64,000 bases of DNA from an uncultured Veillonellaceae bacterium (GTDB taxonomy: Bacteria; Bacillota; Negativicutes; Veillonellales; Dialisteraceae). Positions 53,158 to 62,634 of this stretch are shown here, one piece after another (position 1 is the stretch's first letter; each line of letters opens with the position of its first letter). Under the pieces are notes generated by a model. The model did not search any database and was not told the origin of the DNA. It saw only the letters and a list, made by a program, of their open reading frames with translations. A program made the position numbers and the translations under genes. Location: contig CATVYJ010000003.1 in the NCBI GenBank assembly GCA_958348245.1, positions 175,544 through 239,543 on the forward strand, written 5' to 3'.

Positions 53158-53925
53158 TCATACATAATACAGGAACCGCGTATTGTACTTTTTGTACATC
53201 CAGCATCCCAGTCCAAACACAATAACCACATCAGCCAGCATCAGCAGATGGAACCATACCGGCGGAATAGACGTTTCAATCACGATCAAACGGAAATACC
53301 GGATAAAAAGATACACAGGATTCAGTAAGAAAACATGCTGCACCCATAATGGAAAACTGTCAATGGTATAGAAAATAGCAGACATATACATGAGAAGCTG
53401 AGTAAAAACACTCCACAAATACTGAATATCTCTAAAAAAAACAAATAAAGCAGAAAGAATTAGTCCCACCCCCACATTGAACAACACAAGGCACGCCACC
53501 GGATAAAGCAGGAAAATAACACGCCAGGTAAATGTAATGCCATCCAAGAAGCAGAAAAGCACAAATATAATCATGGTTAACCCAAAATTGATCAACGTCT
53601 GTACGTTCTTGGAAAACAGAAACAAATATTTCGGCACATTGACTTTAGTGAAAATACCGGCATTTCCCATTAACGCCGTCATTCCCTGAGAGGTAGATTC
53701 ACTGAAGTAAGAAAAAATCAGGTTACCACAAAACAGATAGGTCGCATAATGCTCCATCCCCCGCCCAAAAAAATGGCTGAAAACCAAGTACATGACAAGA
53801 AGCATCAACAATGGTGCCAAAATACTCCAAGCCATCCCCAATATGGTCCGCTTGTATTTTTTCTTAAAATCCCGCTTCACCAATTCCTCAAAGAGAAACT
53901 GATAGCGTAAATATCGATTTCCCAT
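53158..53925 (-). CDS. Polysaccharide ABC exporter permease (Wzm/TagG-like)
   Basis: The 255-residue protein has six hydrophobic segments and the ABC-2 pattern FEELVKRDFKKKYKRTILG (about 11-29) followed by WSILAPLLMLLVMYLVFSHF. FFRDIQYLWSVFTQLLMYMS near 165 is typical of O-antigen and teichoic acid exporters. It is 12 bases upstream of its ATPase gene. GAGAGG precedes the ATG. Confidence 0.93.
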   Translation of the reverse strand: MGNRYLRYQFLFEELVKRDFKKKYKRTILGMAWSILAPLLMLLVMYLVFSHFFGRGMEHYATYLFCGNLIFSYFSESTSQGMTALMGNAGIFTKVNVPKYLFLFSKNVQTLINFGLTMIIFVLFCFLDGITFTWRVIFLLYPVACLVLFNVGVGLILSALFVFFRDIQYLWSVFTQLLMYMSAIFYTIDSFPLWVQHVFLLNPVYLFIRYFRLIVIETSIPPVWFHLLMLADVVIVFGLGCWMYKKYNTRFLYYV

Positions 53926-53944
53926 AACCCCTCTCTAAATAAAG

Positions 53945-56149
53945 TCAAAACTCTTTTCTTTCTGGTATAGGACTTTTAGGCGGAAGCACAATCCAATCTC
54001 CCATCCGTCGCTCAAACTCTCTTGGCATGGCTCTTTCTGTTCCTGAGGAAGATGTAAACGTCATTTCCCCAAAATAAATATGGTCATGTACATAATAAAA
54101 ATCCACTCGAACATGTGCAAACCCTTTTGATAGCTTTTCTGCCATTTCAACCATCTTATCAAGTTTTGAAGGTTTAGGAATTTCGTGTTCTGCTGTTGGC
54201 CATGTCATGGTCACATTCATACGCTCCCAATTCAGCGTAAACAATGTACGGTGGTGGCTAGTGAAGCGGTCCGTATCTACCCAAATGAATTTTGCGTGCC
54301 CATTGAAGCACATCACTTTGTAATCATAAACTTGTTCAAATTCTTCAATATATTTCTCTGCAATAATTTTGGGAGGAATATTCATATACTGTAATTCAAA
54401 CCCAAATTGAAAAGCAAAATTTTTATGCATCCAAACATCAAATTTTTTCCTCGCATCCTCTTTATCAAACTTACTTTTATCTTTCACAATATAATTCCAT
54501 CCACTCCCATGATTTGCCTTTAAGACAAACTGATCGGGCAATTTATCAAAATCAATTTCATCGAAACTATTCCAGACCCCCAATAAAGGTACCAGATACT
54601 GCTCCCCAATTTTCTCCTTGACCCAATCACGTACCAGATACTTATCTGCCAGACGCGTTTTTAAAGGAGTACTATCATAAAGTTTTAACCATTGTATTTT
54701 TTCATTAAAAGTCTGCGGATTATCCAAATCAAGCGAAGATTTCGTAATCCGCTCATACCAAAGTTTTAACTCTTCCGCATACTTGTCCGAGGATAAACTT
54801 GCATAATAATTATAATCGCGTTTTTTTGTTTTTGTCGGCTGTTTTTCCATTTGCTGAAATTGATCATCTTGATCCGCACCAATACCCTTATTTACCTTCA
54901 AATGAGCGAAAATACGCTTCATCGTATAATTAAACCCATGTTCCCTATAGCAGTAGATCATCCCGCGAAACATTCGTGGCCCCCAAGTAATAATATGTCC
55001 AATTCTATATGTTTTTGAAGAATGAATGTTCTTAATTTCTGTGGAAAGTTCACGAATTTGTCCTTCTTGAATTTTCAATCTTTGTACCAAGGAAGGGGCT
55101 CCGTCTAAAAAATTTTCCTCATTTACAAATTCATCATTATTAATAATAAATACATCAAACATCATCTGAACAAATTGATTTTCAAAATAAATACTGCTTT
55201 TTTCCTGTTGAGAAATTTTCGAAAATCTATTTTTGCAGACAGTTCTCATAATCATAAAGGTCCGCCATATTTCTTTACTTTTTTTAGCATCATAATTTGT
55301 TGAAAGCCCATACTTCAACATTTCTAACATACAAGTAAAATAGCCGATAACATTTTTCCTAGACACTGGACTGGTCATAGTAGAATTTGCTCGTATTCTT
55401 CTATGATAAAAACGCCGTTCAATATGAGATACCCTTTTAGCATTCATCAAAATATTAAAGCAAAATAAATCATCTTCATGAATAATTCCTTCATAAAAAT
55501 AGATTGCATGTCTTTTCAAAAAAATAGAAGATATCAAAAATAAACAGGGACTAACAATATAATTATTATCATCATGTGTTATTTTAGAAAATGTTATACC
55601 ATCATAGATCTCTGAATATTGCCGTCTTTTAAAATCCTTCTGCCCATTGCAAAATTTTTTTTCTTCTTCATAAAATTTAGTAGCATCAAAAAAAAGCACC
55701 TCTAAATTTCTTTTTTCGCATTCATTATAGATCGTTTCTAATGTGTCTTTTTCTATCCAATCATCACTATCAATCATGTATATATATTTCCCTGTTGCCA
55801 TTTTTATCCCTTTATTTCTGGCAACAGCTTGTCCCTGATTTTTTTGAGTAACAATTTTGAACCTCGTATCCTTTTCTGCATATTTAGAAATAATACTAAA
55901 AGAGTTATCGGTAGAACCATCATTTACACAAATGATTTCGATATTTTTTAAAGTTTGATTCACAACACTGTCCAGGCACTCTGACAAATACTTATCTGTA
56001 TTATATACAGGAATAATAACAGAGACTAACGGGCTCTCTCTTGTAATTTCGACAGATTTATCGGGAGAATACAACCGAGTTGATTCTTTCTTGTAATCAG
56101 TATCTTTACTCTTCATGTCAAGAATTGCCTCCGTTTCTAAATCTTTCAT
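53945..56149 (-). CDS. Family 2 glycosyltransferase fused to a TupA-like ATP-grasp domain
   Basis: The 734-residue protein has two parts. Residues about 40-290 are a GT-A family 2 glycosyltransferase (VSVIIPVYNTDKYLSECLDS, CVNDGSTDNSFSI, YMIDSDDWIEK). After a linker, residues about 455-725 match the ATP-grasp fold found in TupA of alkaliphilic bacilli and related amidoligases: NPQTFNEKIQWLKLYD, FVLKANHGSGWNYIV, KIIAEKYIEEF, DYKVMCFNGHAKFIWV and DFYYVHDHIYFGEMTFTSSSG. TupA-like enzymes are proposed to join amino acids to sugar acids. The fused protein could therefore extend a glycan and decorate it with an amino acid; this is inference. The ATG at 56149 lacks a ribosome site; an ATG 11 codons later has GGAGG at 11 bases. 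AT-rich and unlike its GC-rich surroundings. Confidence 0.88.
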   Translation of the reverse strand: MKDLETEAILDMKSKDTDYKKESTRLYSPDKSVEITRESPLVSVIIPVYNTDKYLSECLDSVVNQTLKNIEIICVNDGSTDNSFSIISKYAEKDTRFKIVTQKNQGQAVARNKGIKMATGKYIYMIDSDDWIEKDTLETIYNECEKRNLEVLFFDATKFYEEEKKFCNGQKDFKRRQYSEIYDGITFSKITHDDNNYIVSPCLFLISSIFLKRHAIYFYEGIIHEDDLFCFNILMNAKRVSHIERRFYHRRIRANSTMTSPVSRKNVIGYFTCMLEMLKYGLSTNYDAKKSKEIWRTFMIMRTVCKNRFSKISQQEKSSIYFENQFVQMMFDVFIINNDEFVNEENFLDGAPSLVQRLKIQEGQIRELSTEIKNIHSSKTYRIGHIITWGPRMFRGMIYCYREHGFNYTMKRIFAHLKVNKGIGADQDDQFQQMEKQPTKTKKRDYNYYASLSSDKYAEELKLWYERITKSSLDLDNPQTFNEKIQWLKLYDSTPLKTRLADKYLVRDWVKEKIGEQYLVPLLGVWNSFDEIDFDKLPDQFVLKANHGSGWNYIVKDKSKFDKEDARKKFDVWMHKNFAFQFGFELQYMNIPPKIIAEKYIEEFEQVYDYKVMCFNGHAKFIWVDTDRFTSHHRTLFTLNWERMNVTMTWPTAEHEIPKPSKLDKMVEMAEKLSKGFAHVRVDFYYVHDHIYFGEMTFTSSSGTERAMPREFERRMGDWIVLPPKSPIPERKEF

Positions 56150-56178
56150 TTTTGAAGAATACTAGTAATTTTTTATAT

Positions 56179-57198
56179 TTAAGAATTTAGCTTTGCTATA
56201 AGTCTTTTTATTTTAGCTATCAGTGAGTAATCCTTTGCATTCTTATCGGCCAATTTCAGCTTATAGTAAATATTCTTATACTGAAAGTTTTCAATAAATT
56301 CTGCGCCAACATCCTCTTCTGAAAAAGTTGCAAGAAAATCCGCTAATTGTTCGTTTATTTTTTTTGAGTTTTTTGCATTTGAACAAAGCCGATTATACCA
56401 GCCAAATACTGCCGATAACTCTCTTCGTAAAATAATTCGTGAGAATTTTTGAGGAAGATTTTCACAAATTTCTTTAACTATATTATATGATTTAAGTTGA
56501 TCATCATAATGATTTGATCTTACACTTATTAAAGAATTTTTCTGTCCCACGCGATAATATGATACATAAATATCTGATAGTATCATTCTTTTGGCATGAA
56601 TAAAGCAATTTATAAAAAAAGAATGATCATTAACACACCTTAAAGAGTTAAATCGTATTTTATGATTATCTAGAAAAGATCTTAAATATAGACCATTCCA
56701 CGGAACATCTGCTATTCCCACTATATTTTCTTGCTCGCTAAAAAAAGAAACAACTTTATTGCGATAATTTGCTTTTACTTGCTTGCTTTGTGAGTAACTA
56801 TCTTCATAAATTCTTCCGCTTTTATCATCTAAATAATAAAATTTGCCTTTAACAATTTCCGCTAAGTTTCGCTCTGCAATATTATACATTTTTTCCAAAG
56901 CATCATTAATGTATATGTCATCAGAATCCAAAAAAGCTATATACTTCCCATTTGCATATTTAAGTCCATGATTACGTGCCACACCAGCATATTGATTCTT
57001 TTGCGTTAGAATTATAATTCTCGAATCTTTCTCTTGATGTTTTTTTAAAACATTAAGTGATCCATCTGTTGAACCGTCATCAACGCAAATAATCTCTATA
57101 TCCCTCAGTGTCTGGTTAGTTACACTATTCAAACACTGAGGAAGAAATTTTTCCGCATTAAATACAGGAATAATTACAGATATTTTAGGGTTATTCAT
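56179..57198 (-). CDS. Family 2 glycosyltransferase
   Basis: The 339-residue protein opens MNNPKISVIIPVFNAEKFLP and shows CVDDGSTDGSLN (about 38-49) and FLDSDDIYIND (about 88-98, the metal-binding DxD). It continues with the helical C-terminal half common to EpsJ/CpsJ-like transferases. The ATG at 57198 follows GAGG at 9 bases, so I prefer it to the ATG three codons earlier. It is homologous to the gene at 58382, sharing the VNDHSF-INCFIHAKRM pattern. Very AT-rich. Confidence 0.92.
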   Translation of the reverse strand: MNNPKISVIIPVFNAEKFLPQCLNSVTNQTLRDIEIICVDDGSTDGSLNVLKKHQEKDSRIIILTQKNQYAGVARNHGLKYANGKYIAFLDSDDIYINDALEKMYNIAERNLAEIVKGKFYYLDDKSGRIYEDSYSQSKQVKANYRNKVVSFFSEQENIVGIADVPWNGLYLRSFLDNHKIRFNSLRCVNDHSFFINCFIHAKRMILSDIYVSYYRVGQKNSLISVRSNHYDDQLKSYNIVKEICENLPQKFSRIILRRELSAVFGWYNRLCSNAKNSKKINEQLADFLATFSEEDVGAEFIENFQYKNIYYKLKLADKNAKDYSLIAKIKRLIAKLNS

Positions 57199-57248
57199 TT
57201 TAAACATCCTCTTAGGTCATAATTTGAAAACTAAAACTCTACGCGCTC

Positions 57249-58385
57249 TTATAAAAGTTCAGCCAGTAATAAAGTTTCTCCCGTTATACTTCTATAGGTA
57301 GGCTTATGAATACTAAACCGATATCCTACATCCCAGCTCTCCAAAAGTGGTTTCAACTCAAAGAAGTCATGTGCATTATGATAAATACTTAAAAGCAGAA
57401 TAGGCTTTTGAGTACAAATTGTATGCTTTGCGCCCTCCAAAAAATATGGTTCTCCACCTTCTATATCTACCTTAATTAAGCCGATATCCATCGGATGCTC
57501 TGCTATATAATCATCCAAAGTCCGCACTGGAACAGTAATATCCTCTTTATAATTCATTCCTCTTCGCTCAATAGCTGTAGATCCGCTCCCGCAGACATGC
57601 ATGGTTAATGTTCCTTTTTCTGCTCCCAGTGCCACATTTTCAGCTATCACGTTCGGCACATGATTCAATGCAATTGTCTGTTTCAACAATTCAAAATTTT
57701 CTGGTACGGATTCAAAGGTATAAATGTAAGAAGGCGATAATTCCGAAAAAACTAGCACGGAGTCACCTATGAATCCGCCCACATCTACGATAACTTTCCC
57801 TTTTACCTTATTTAGAGTTTTTAGTTGAGAAAGGCCATGCTTGTAATAAAACACACTGGACTCAAAATGATTAACAGGAAGTAGATAGTTTTTATATGCA
57901 TATAAATGGTCGGAAACCTCCATTATTTCCGAAGTAAAATTTTCTTTTAAAAGCCGGAGTTCTTCTTGCTCTTTACGGGTAAAAAAATCAAATTGCTTTT
58001 GATCTTTCGTCAGATACTGTTTTTGACGCATCAGAATCCGGATAATCGCTTCCACGCTGTCCCCATCCATACCAGATATGAGTTTAGTAAATTTTTCCGG
58101 GAAATCAGGCTGTTCAGTGACATTTCCCCAATTTTTGCGGACAATTGTACGTTCAAACTCATTATTCCAATATATAGGTTTATTCGGAACTATCGCTTCA
58201 TTAACGTGCGCTATCTCTTGTCTGAGAAAAACCAATTCCTTTGCCTGCATATCAAGCATTTGTTGAAGCTGGGTCGTTTTTTGCGCATTGTTTTCCGCTA
58301 TTGCTAAAATTCGTGCTACTTCACGGTTAAACGCATGAACTGGAGGGGGGAGAATGTGCTTCAGGGCATCTTTAATTACACTCAT
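57249..58385 (-). CDS. FkbM-family methyltransferase
   Basis: The 378-residue protein has an N-terminal helical region (about 1-190) and a C-terminal SAM-dependent methyltransferase of the FkbM type: KVIVDVGGFIGDSVLVF (about 192-208), YTFESVPENFELLKQTIALN (about 220-239) and GLIKVDIEGGEPYFLEGAK (about 304-322). Such enzymes O-methylate sugars in surface glycans. It overlaps the downstream glycosyltransferase stop by four bases (ATGA), indicating operon structure. Confidence 0.92.
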   Translation of the reverse strand: MSVIKDALKHILPPPVHAFNREVARILAIAENNAQKTTQLQQMLDMQAKELVFLRQEIAHVNEAIVPNKPIYWNNEFERTIVRKNWGNVTEQPDFPEKFTKLISGMDGDSVEAIIRILMRQKQYLTKDQKQFDFFTRKEQEELRLLKENFTSEIMEVSDHLYAYKNYLLPVNHFESSVFYYKHGLSQLKTLNKVKGKVIVDVGGFIGDSVLVFSELSPSYIYTFESVPENFELLKQTIALNHVPNVIAENVALGAEKGTLTMHVCGSGSTAIERRGMNYKEDITVPVRTLDDYIAEHPMDIGLIKVDIEGGEPYFLEGAKHTICTQKPILLLSIYHNAHDFFELKPLLESWDVGYRFSIHKPTYRSITGETLLLAELL

Positions 58386-59446
58386 TGTCTATGTCCTTTC
58401 TTCATAATTCGTGAAACTGTGTATTGCCAGCCGTGTTCACGCAGGCATTGAAGTGCTCGCACAGGCATAGCTGGTCGCCCATGTGGCGGTTTTTCATTAT
58501 ACCGAATCTGATAGTAAAGATCTGCATAGGGAAAAGCACACAGAAATCGCTCTCCTACATCTCGTTCCTCAAAGGAAAGCAGGAAATTTTTGAGTTCTTC
58601 GTCCATCTTATCAGACGCATTTCTCTGTATCTTTAATCTTTCATACCAACCGAATATACTTGTGAGTTCCTGTTGTAAAATGATTTGCCGAAGCTTTGGA
58701 GAAATGTCCTTGCAAAATTCCCGCACGATGAAGTAGGACGCTATATTACAGGAGAAATGCTGCGCTTTTTTACCAATGAAAGAATCTTCCTGACCAATAT
58801 GATAGCACGCAACTTCTGTATCCACGACCATTATACGCTTTGCATGAATCAGACAATCAATATAAAAAGAATGATCGTTGACACATTGCAACGCGTTGAA
58901 TTGAATATGATGTTGCTTCAAGAATGCTCTTCGGTAAAGCCCGTTCCACGGGACATCCGATACCCCCAAGAGCTGAAACGGATGCTTGCGAAATTGTATC
59001 ACTCTTCCCCGATTCGGCCATTTTATTGAGTTGTTGTGGGAATACTGGGGCCTAGTCACTTCTCTGTTCTGAACATTCACACAGCAAAAGCTCCCCTTCA
59101 CCATATCCAACTGGTTTCCCTCGGCATGTTTGTACAAAGCGCTAAGAGCGCCGGGAAGATAACAGTCATCCGCATCCAGAAATGCAACATATTTTCCCTT
59201 TGCCTGTGCCATTCCTCGATTTCTCGCCGTCCCGGCGAATTGATTTTTCTGTGTCAAAACGGTAATTCGAGAATCTGTTTGTGCCAGTTTTTCGAGAATT
59301 TCTAAGCTTCTATCTGTAGACCCATCGTCAACACAAATGATTTCCAACGCAGGTATATCCTGCTGGCTTTGTATTGAACGAAGAGCCCTCGCAATGGTTG
59401 CCTCGCTATTATATACAGGCATTACGACGCTGATTTTCGGTAACAT
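58382..59446 (-). CDS. Family 2 glycosyltransferase
   Basis: The 354-residue protein starts MLPKISVVMPVYNSEATIAR, with CVDDGSTDRSLEIL (about 41-54) and FLDADDCYLPG (about 91-101). The ATG at 59446 has AGAGG 4 bases upstream; the first ATG four codons earlier does not. It shares DVPWNGLYRRAFLKQH and CVNDHSFYIDCLIHAKRI with the gene at 56179, so the two probably form a paralogous pair. Confidence 0.92.
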   Translation of the reverse strand: MLPKISVVMPVYNSEATIARALRSIQSQQDIPALEIICVDDGSTDRSLEILEKLAQTDSRITVLTQKNQFAGTARNRGMAQAKGKYVAFLDADDCYLPGALSALYKHAEGNQLDMVKGSFCCVNVQNREVTRPQYSHNNSIKWPNRGRVIQFRKHPFQLLGVSDVPWNGLYRRAFLKQHHIQFNALQCVNDHSFYIDCLIHAKRIMVVDTEVACYHIGQEDSFIGKKAQHFSCNIASYFIVREFCKDISPKLRQIILQQELTSIFGWYERLKIQRNASDKMDEELKNFLLSFEERDVGERFLCAFPYADLYYQIRYNEKPPHGRPAMPVRALQCLREHGWQYTVSRIMKKGHRQ

Positions 59447-59458
59447 TGTTCCTCTCAT

Positions 59459-60448
59459 TCAAAAGGCACTCTTTCCAACTATGGTTTTCCATTTAGGCAA
59501 AACATATTGGTAAACATTCCAGGCATATCCGATAAAATAGCTTTTTACTTTTTCCTTCATTGCAAAATCAGTCCCTTTGAAATGATTTTTGCACAAGCCC
59601 TTCATCTCATTACGAATTTCTTCGACTAAAGTATGTTGTGATTTTCCCAAATGATTGCATACAATCTTTGAACAAATATCCAAATTATTTCGCAACTTAG
59701 AATTTCTGCAAAAAACTGCTATATCTCTTTGTGTAAAAAATTTTTCTTCCGCAAATTGAAACATCTTACGTACACTAATCAATCTATCATCATATACAGC
59801 CATATGGCTAGAACTATCCCGATTCTGTCTGTAATGATAGAACGCTTTATTTCCCAAAACTGTCTCACCACATAATGATAAAACTTCCAGATTAAATAAT
59901 ACATCTTCACCAAGTGGATAAGTTGGATTAAAGAAAACCCTTTTTATTTTATCCCTTTGGAATAGTCTACAACAGCAAGAATTTGCAAAAAAACGCCAAA
60001 AATTATTTTTATTTTTAATCCTTGATAAAACGACATGCTGAACATCAGATGGATTATATATAACAGTTTGTCTTTGCTCGCAATAAATACCGACTTGCAC
60101 CAATCTGCTATGATAGGTTTCCGCTAATTTATGGAGATATTCATACATTTCCGGATCAATCCAATCGTCTCCATCCACAAAGCCAATCCAATCGCCGGTC
60201 GCCGCAGCCAGTCCTGCATTGCGGGCGGCTGAAACGCCTTGATTCGCCTGATGGATCACTCGGATACGCTTATCCCTGTTTGCATATTCATCGCAGATTT
60301 CGCCAGACCGATCGGGCGAACCATCATCCACCAGAATAATTTCCAGATTGGTATAACTTTGCGACAAAATACTGTCAAGACAGCGCGGCAGATATGCTTC
60401 TACTCGATAAACGGGTACGATGACTGATATTTTTTCTTCTCTATTCAA
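59459..60448 (-). CDS. Family 2 glycosyltransferase
   Basis: The 329-residue protein begins with KISVIVPVYRVEAYLPRCLD (about 5-24) and has VDDGSPDRSGEICDEYA (about 40-56) and FVDGDDWIDPEMYEYL (about 91-106), the EpsH/CapH-like layout. It overlaps the upstream family-4 gene by four bases. Its C-terminal half is AT-rich, its N-terminal half closer to genome composition. Confidence 0.93.
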   Translation of the reverse strand: MNREEKISVIVPVYRVEAYLPRCLDSILSQSYTNLEIILVDDGSPDRSGEICDEYANRDKRIRVIHQANQGVSAARNAGLAAATGDWIGFVDGDDWIDPEMYEYLHKLAETYHSRLVQVGIYCEQRQTVIYNPSDVQHVVLSRIKNKNNFWRFFANSCCCRLFQRDKIKRVFFNPTYPLGEDVLFNLEVLSLCGETVLGNKAFYHYRQNRDSSSHMAVYDDRLISVRKMFQFAEEKFFTQRDIAVFCRNSKLRNNLDICSKIVCNHLGKSQHTLVEEIRNEMKGLCKNHFKGTDFAMKEKVKSYFIGYAWNVYQYVLPKWKTIVGKSAF

Positions 60449-61575
60449 CGCATCTGCCCCCTATATGCCGACTCAATTGTCCTGGCCACATCATCGATCT
60501 CAAATCCAGCCCAGCGCACCTGCTCCGCACCTTTTTCTCTATCCATATCCGACAACGAATGGGTTAAAATCATCTCAGCCCACTGAGACACCGAATCCTT
60601 AAGAGATAATTTATAAAACCGCGAAATTACACGCGCTTCGTCTGGAACCTGCTTGGAACAAAATACCGGTAATCCAGCCGCCTGTGCTTCCACAGCGGCT
60701 ATTCCCAGTCCTTCAAACAGGCTGGGAAATACAAAAGCATCCATGGCCCACAGTAATTGTGGGATTTTATCTGTGACGCCGAGAAATTTCACCCGTGCCT
60801 CTACATTCAGTTCTTTTGCTTTTTGTCTGAGCCGTGGTTCCATCGATCCACCGCCTGCCAATAACAGAATACTGTCTGGTCGTCGTTGTAAAACATTTGC
60901 AAATATATCCAGCAAGAACATCTGGTTTTTTTCTTCACACAATCTGCCTACATGTCCGATAACAAAGTCGCGAGAAATAGCAAGAGCGCGGCGCAGCTCT
61001 TTGCGTTGTTCCATGCAAAACTGGAAGCGTGCGGTATCAATGCCATTATGAATATAGGCAAATCCGTCTTTCTGCAAAATCCAATCAGGAAACATAAATT
61101 TCGCCGCGGCAGATGAGCAGGCCCAATGTTCCGTCGCTGCATTGGCAAATAAAGTTCTGGCAGACAAATGGATTCTCATTTTCAACCAGCGTGTTTTGCT
61201 CGGACGCAGCGCCGGCCCATGACAATGCACAATTCTCACTGGAACGCCGGCTTCTTTGGCAAGCTGAACATAGGAAAGAGACAATCCCTGAAACACATTA
61301 AAATGGATGACATCATACTTCCTCTTTTGTAAGAGTTGCCAGAAAGTCGTCCAATTCCGAAGAAGATGACGGGGATTGCCCGATAATTCATAAAATCGGA
61401 CTCCTCTCTGCGCCAGTCCATCCGTAAAAATGCTTTCTCCAATTTTAGCAGCTACAAGATCTATTTCCAGACCAGTCAGATCCATCCGGCATAGTACGTT
61501 GTACAGGAAGGACTCAATGCCTCCGGATTCCCATGTCTCACAAAAGCAGCAAATACGTCTTTTATTTGAAGTCAT
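60445..61575 (-). CDS. Family 4 glycosyltransferase (EpsD/EpsF-like)
   Basis: The 376-residue GT-B protein has WESGGIESFLYNVLCRM near the N-terminus (about 17-33), FVIGHVGRLCEEKNQMFLLD (about 202-221) and the donor-site block VFPSLFEGLGIAAVEAQAAG (about 293-312). I start at the ATG at 61575 with CAGGTG upstream; the ATG at 61608 has no better site. It is the first gene of the cluster and likely starts or extends the glycan on its lipid carrier. Confidence 0.92.
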   Translation of the reverse strand: MTSNKRRICCFCETWESGGIESFLYNVLCRMDLTGLEIDLVAAKIGESIFTDGLAQRGVRFYELSGNPRHLLRNWTTFWQLLQKRKYDVIHFNVFQGLSLSYVQLAKEAGVPVRIVHCHGPALRPSKTRWLKMRIHLSARTLFANAATEHWACSSAAAKFMFPDWILQKDGFAYIHNGIDTARFQFCMEQRKELRRALAISRDFVIGHVGRLCEEKNQMFLLDIFANVLQRRPDSILLLAGGGSMEPRLRQKAKELNVEARVKFLGVTDKIPQLLWAMDAFVFPSLFEGLGIAAVEAQAAGLPVFCSKQVPDEARVISRFYKLSLKDSVSQWAEMILTHSLSDMDREKGAEQVRWAGFEIDDVARTIESAYRGQMR

Positions 61576-61811
61576 GACTGACACCTGCTGCGCTTGTTTC
61601 CTTTTCATCTGGAATCATTCTACATTCCCTTTTCTTTCGTTATCTATTGACGGGTAGCCTTTTGATATTCCCATTTTATCAGACATTATGGGATAATCAA
61701 GCATAAAGAATATCGAATCTGCGCAAAGGGCCATTACTTTCAGTCTGTTTCATAATATTGGCATAAAATCTGACAAATAGAGAACTTTGTAAAAGTCCTG
61801 CCGTCTCTGCA

Positions 61812-61820
61812 TGGTATAAT
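61812..61820 (+). promoter_or_regulatory. Extended -10 promoter of the HIT-protein gene
   Basis: TGG-TATAAT at 61812-61820 is a perfect extended -10; no good -35 is present. The divergent 250-base gap (61609-61860) also serves the polysaccharide cluster, for which I could not identify a convincing promoter. Confidence 0.6.
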
Positions 61821-61860
61821 ACAGGTGCCGGAGCACGCTCCGCAGGAAGAAAGTGACACC

Positions 61861-62634
61861 ATGACCAATCCCATCGAATTTGACTTGCACATCGGAAAAG
61901 AAAAACCCTACTCGGCGAAGGGCGCGCCGTGCCCCTTCTGCCGCCCGGAGACGCTCACGCAGATTCTCGAGCGGCGCGGCGACATGATCTGGCTCATGAA
62001 TAAATACCCCGTCTTTCACGACACCTGGCCCACGGTCCTCGTGGAGTCCTCCGACCACAACGGGGACATCTCCTCCTACGCGCCGGAAAAGCTCCACGAA
62101 GTGATCGCCTTCGGGCTGGAAAAATGGAAAGAGACCGCCCTGCGGAAAGAATTTCAGTCCGTCATTTATTTCCGCAACTTCGGGCCCCGCTCGGGCGGCT
62201 CCCAGCGGCATCCCCATTCGCAGATCATCGGCTTCTACCACTACGACTACCGGGACAACGTCTACCCCGAGAATTTCCTCGGCCCCCTCATCCACGAAGA
62301 CGAGGACTGCTACGTGACGCTCTCAGACTATCCCGTCTGCTGCATGGCCGAATTCAACGTGACGCTCAAGAAAGACCGCCCCTCGGACCGCTTCGCCGAC
62401 GCGGTGCAGCAGGTGGCGCGCTTTGTTCTCCGCGACTTCCCCATCCCCTGCGACAGCTATAATTTATTTTTCTATTATATCCGCGGCGCGGTGCGCGTGA
62501 AGATTTTCCCGCGCTACACCGCGAGCCCCCTCTACATGGGGTACCGCATCACCCAGGTGGCCGACGCGGAGAGCCGGCAGCACATGCTCGCCACGCTCCG
62601 CTCCTCCCGGTATTTCGGCGGTGAATCCCGATGA
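61861..62634 (+). CDS. GalT-like / HIT-fold nucleotidyl transferase family protein
   Basis: The 257-residue protein resembles the galactose-1-phosphate uridylyltransferase/HIT superfamily (DUF4931-type). It has a PFCRPE zinc-type turn near residue 26, VFHDTWPTVLVESSDHNGDI (about 50-69), and the nucleotide-binding block GGSQRHPHSQIIGF (about 112-125), where the H-x-H-x-Q triad includes the catalytic His. It is shorter than classical GalT (about 350), so the reaction is uncertain. The ATG at 61861 is 36 bases past a GTG that would be leaderless. It overlaps the next gene by four bases. Confidence 0.75.
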   Translation: MTNPIEFDLHIGKEKPYSAKGAPCPFCRPETLTQILERRGDMIWLMNKYPVFHDTWPTVLVESSDHNGDISSYAPEKLHEVIAFGLEKWKETALRKEFQSVIYFRNFGPRSGGSQRHPHSQIIGFYHYDYRDNVYPENFLGPLIHEDEDCYVTLSDYPVCCMAEFNVTLKKDRPSDRFADAVQQVARFVLRDFPIPCDSYNLFFYYIRGAVRVKIFPRYTASPLYMGYRITQVADAESRQHMLATLRSSRYFGGESR

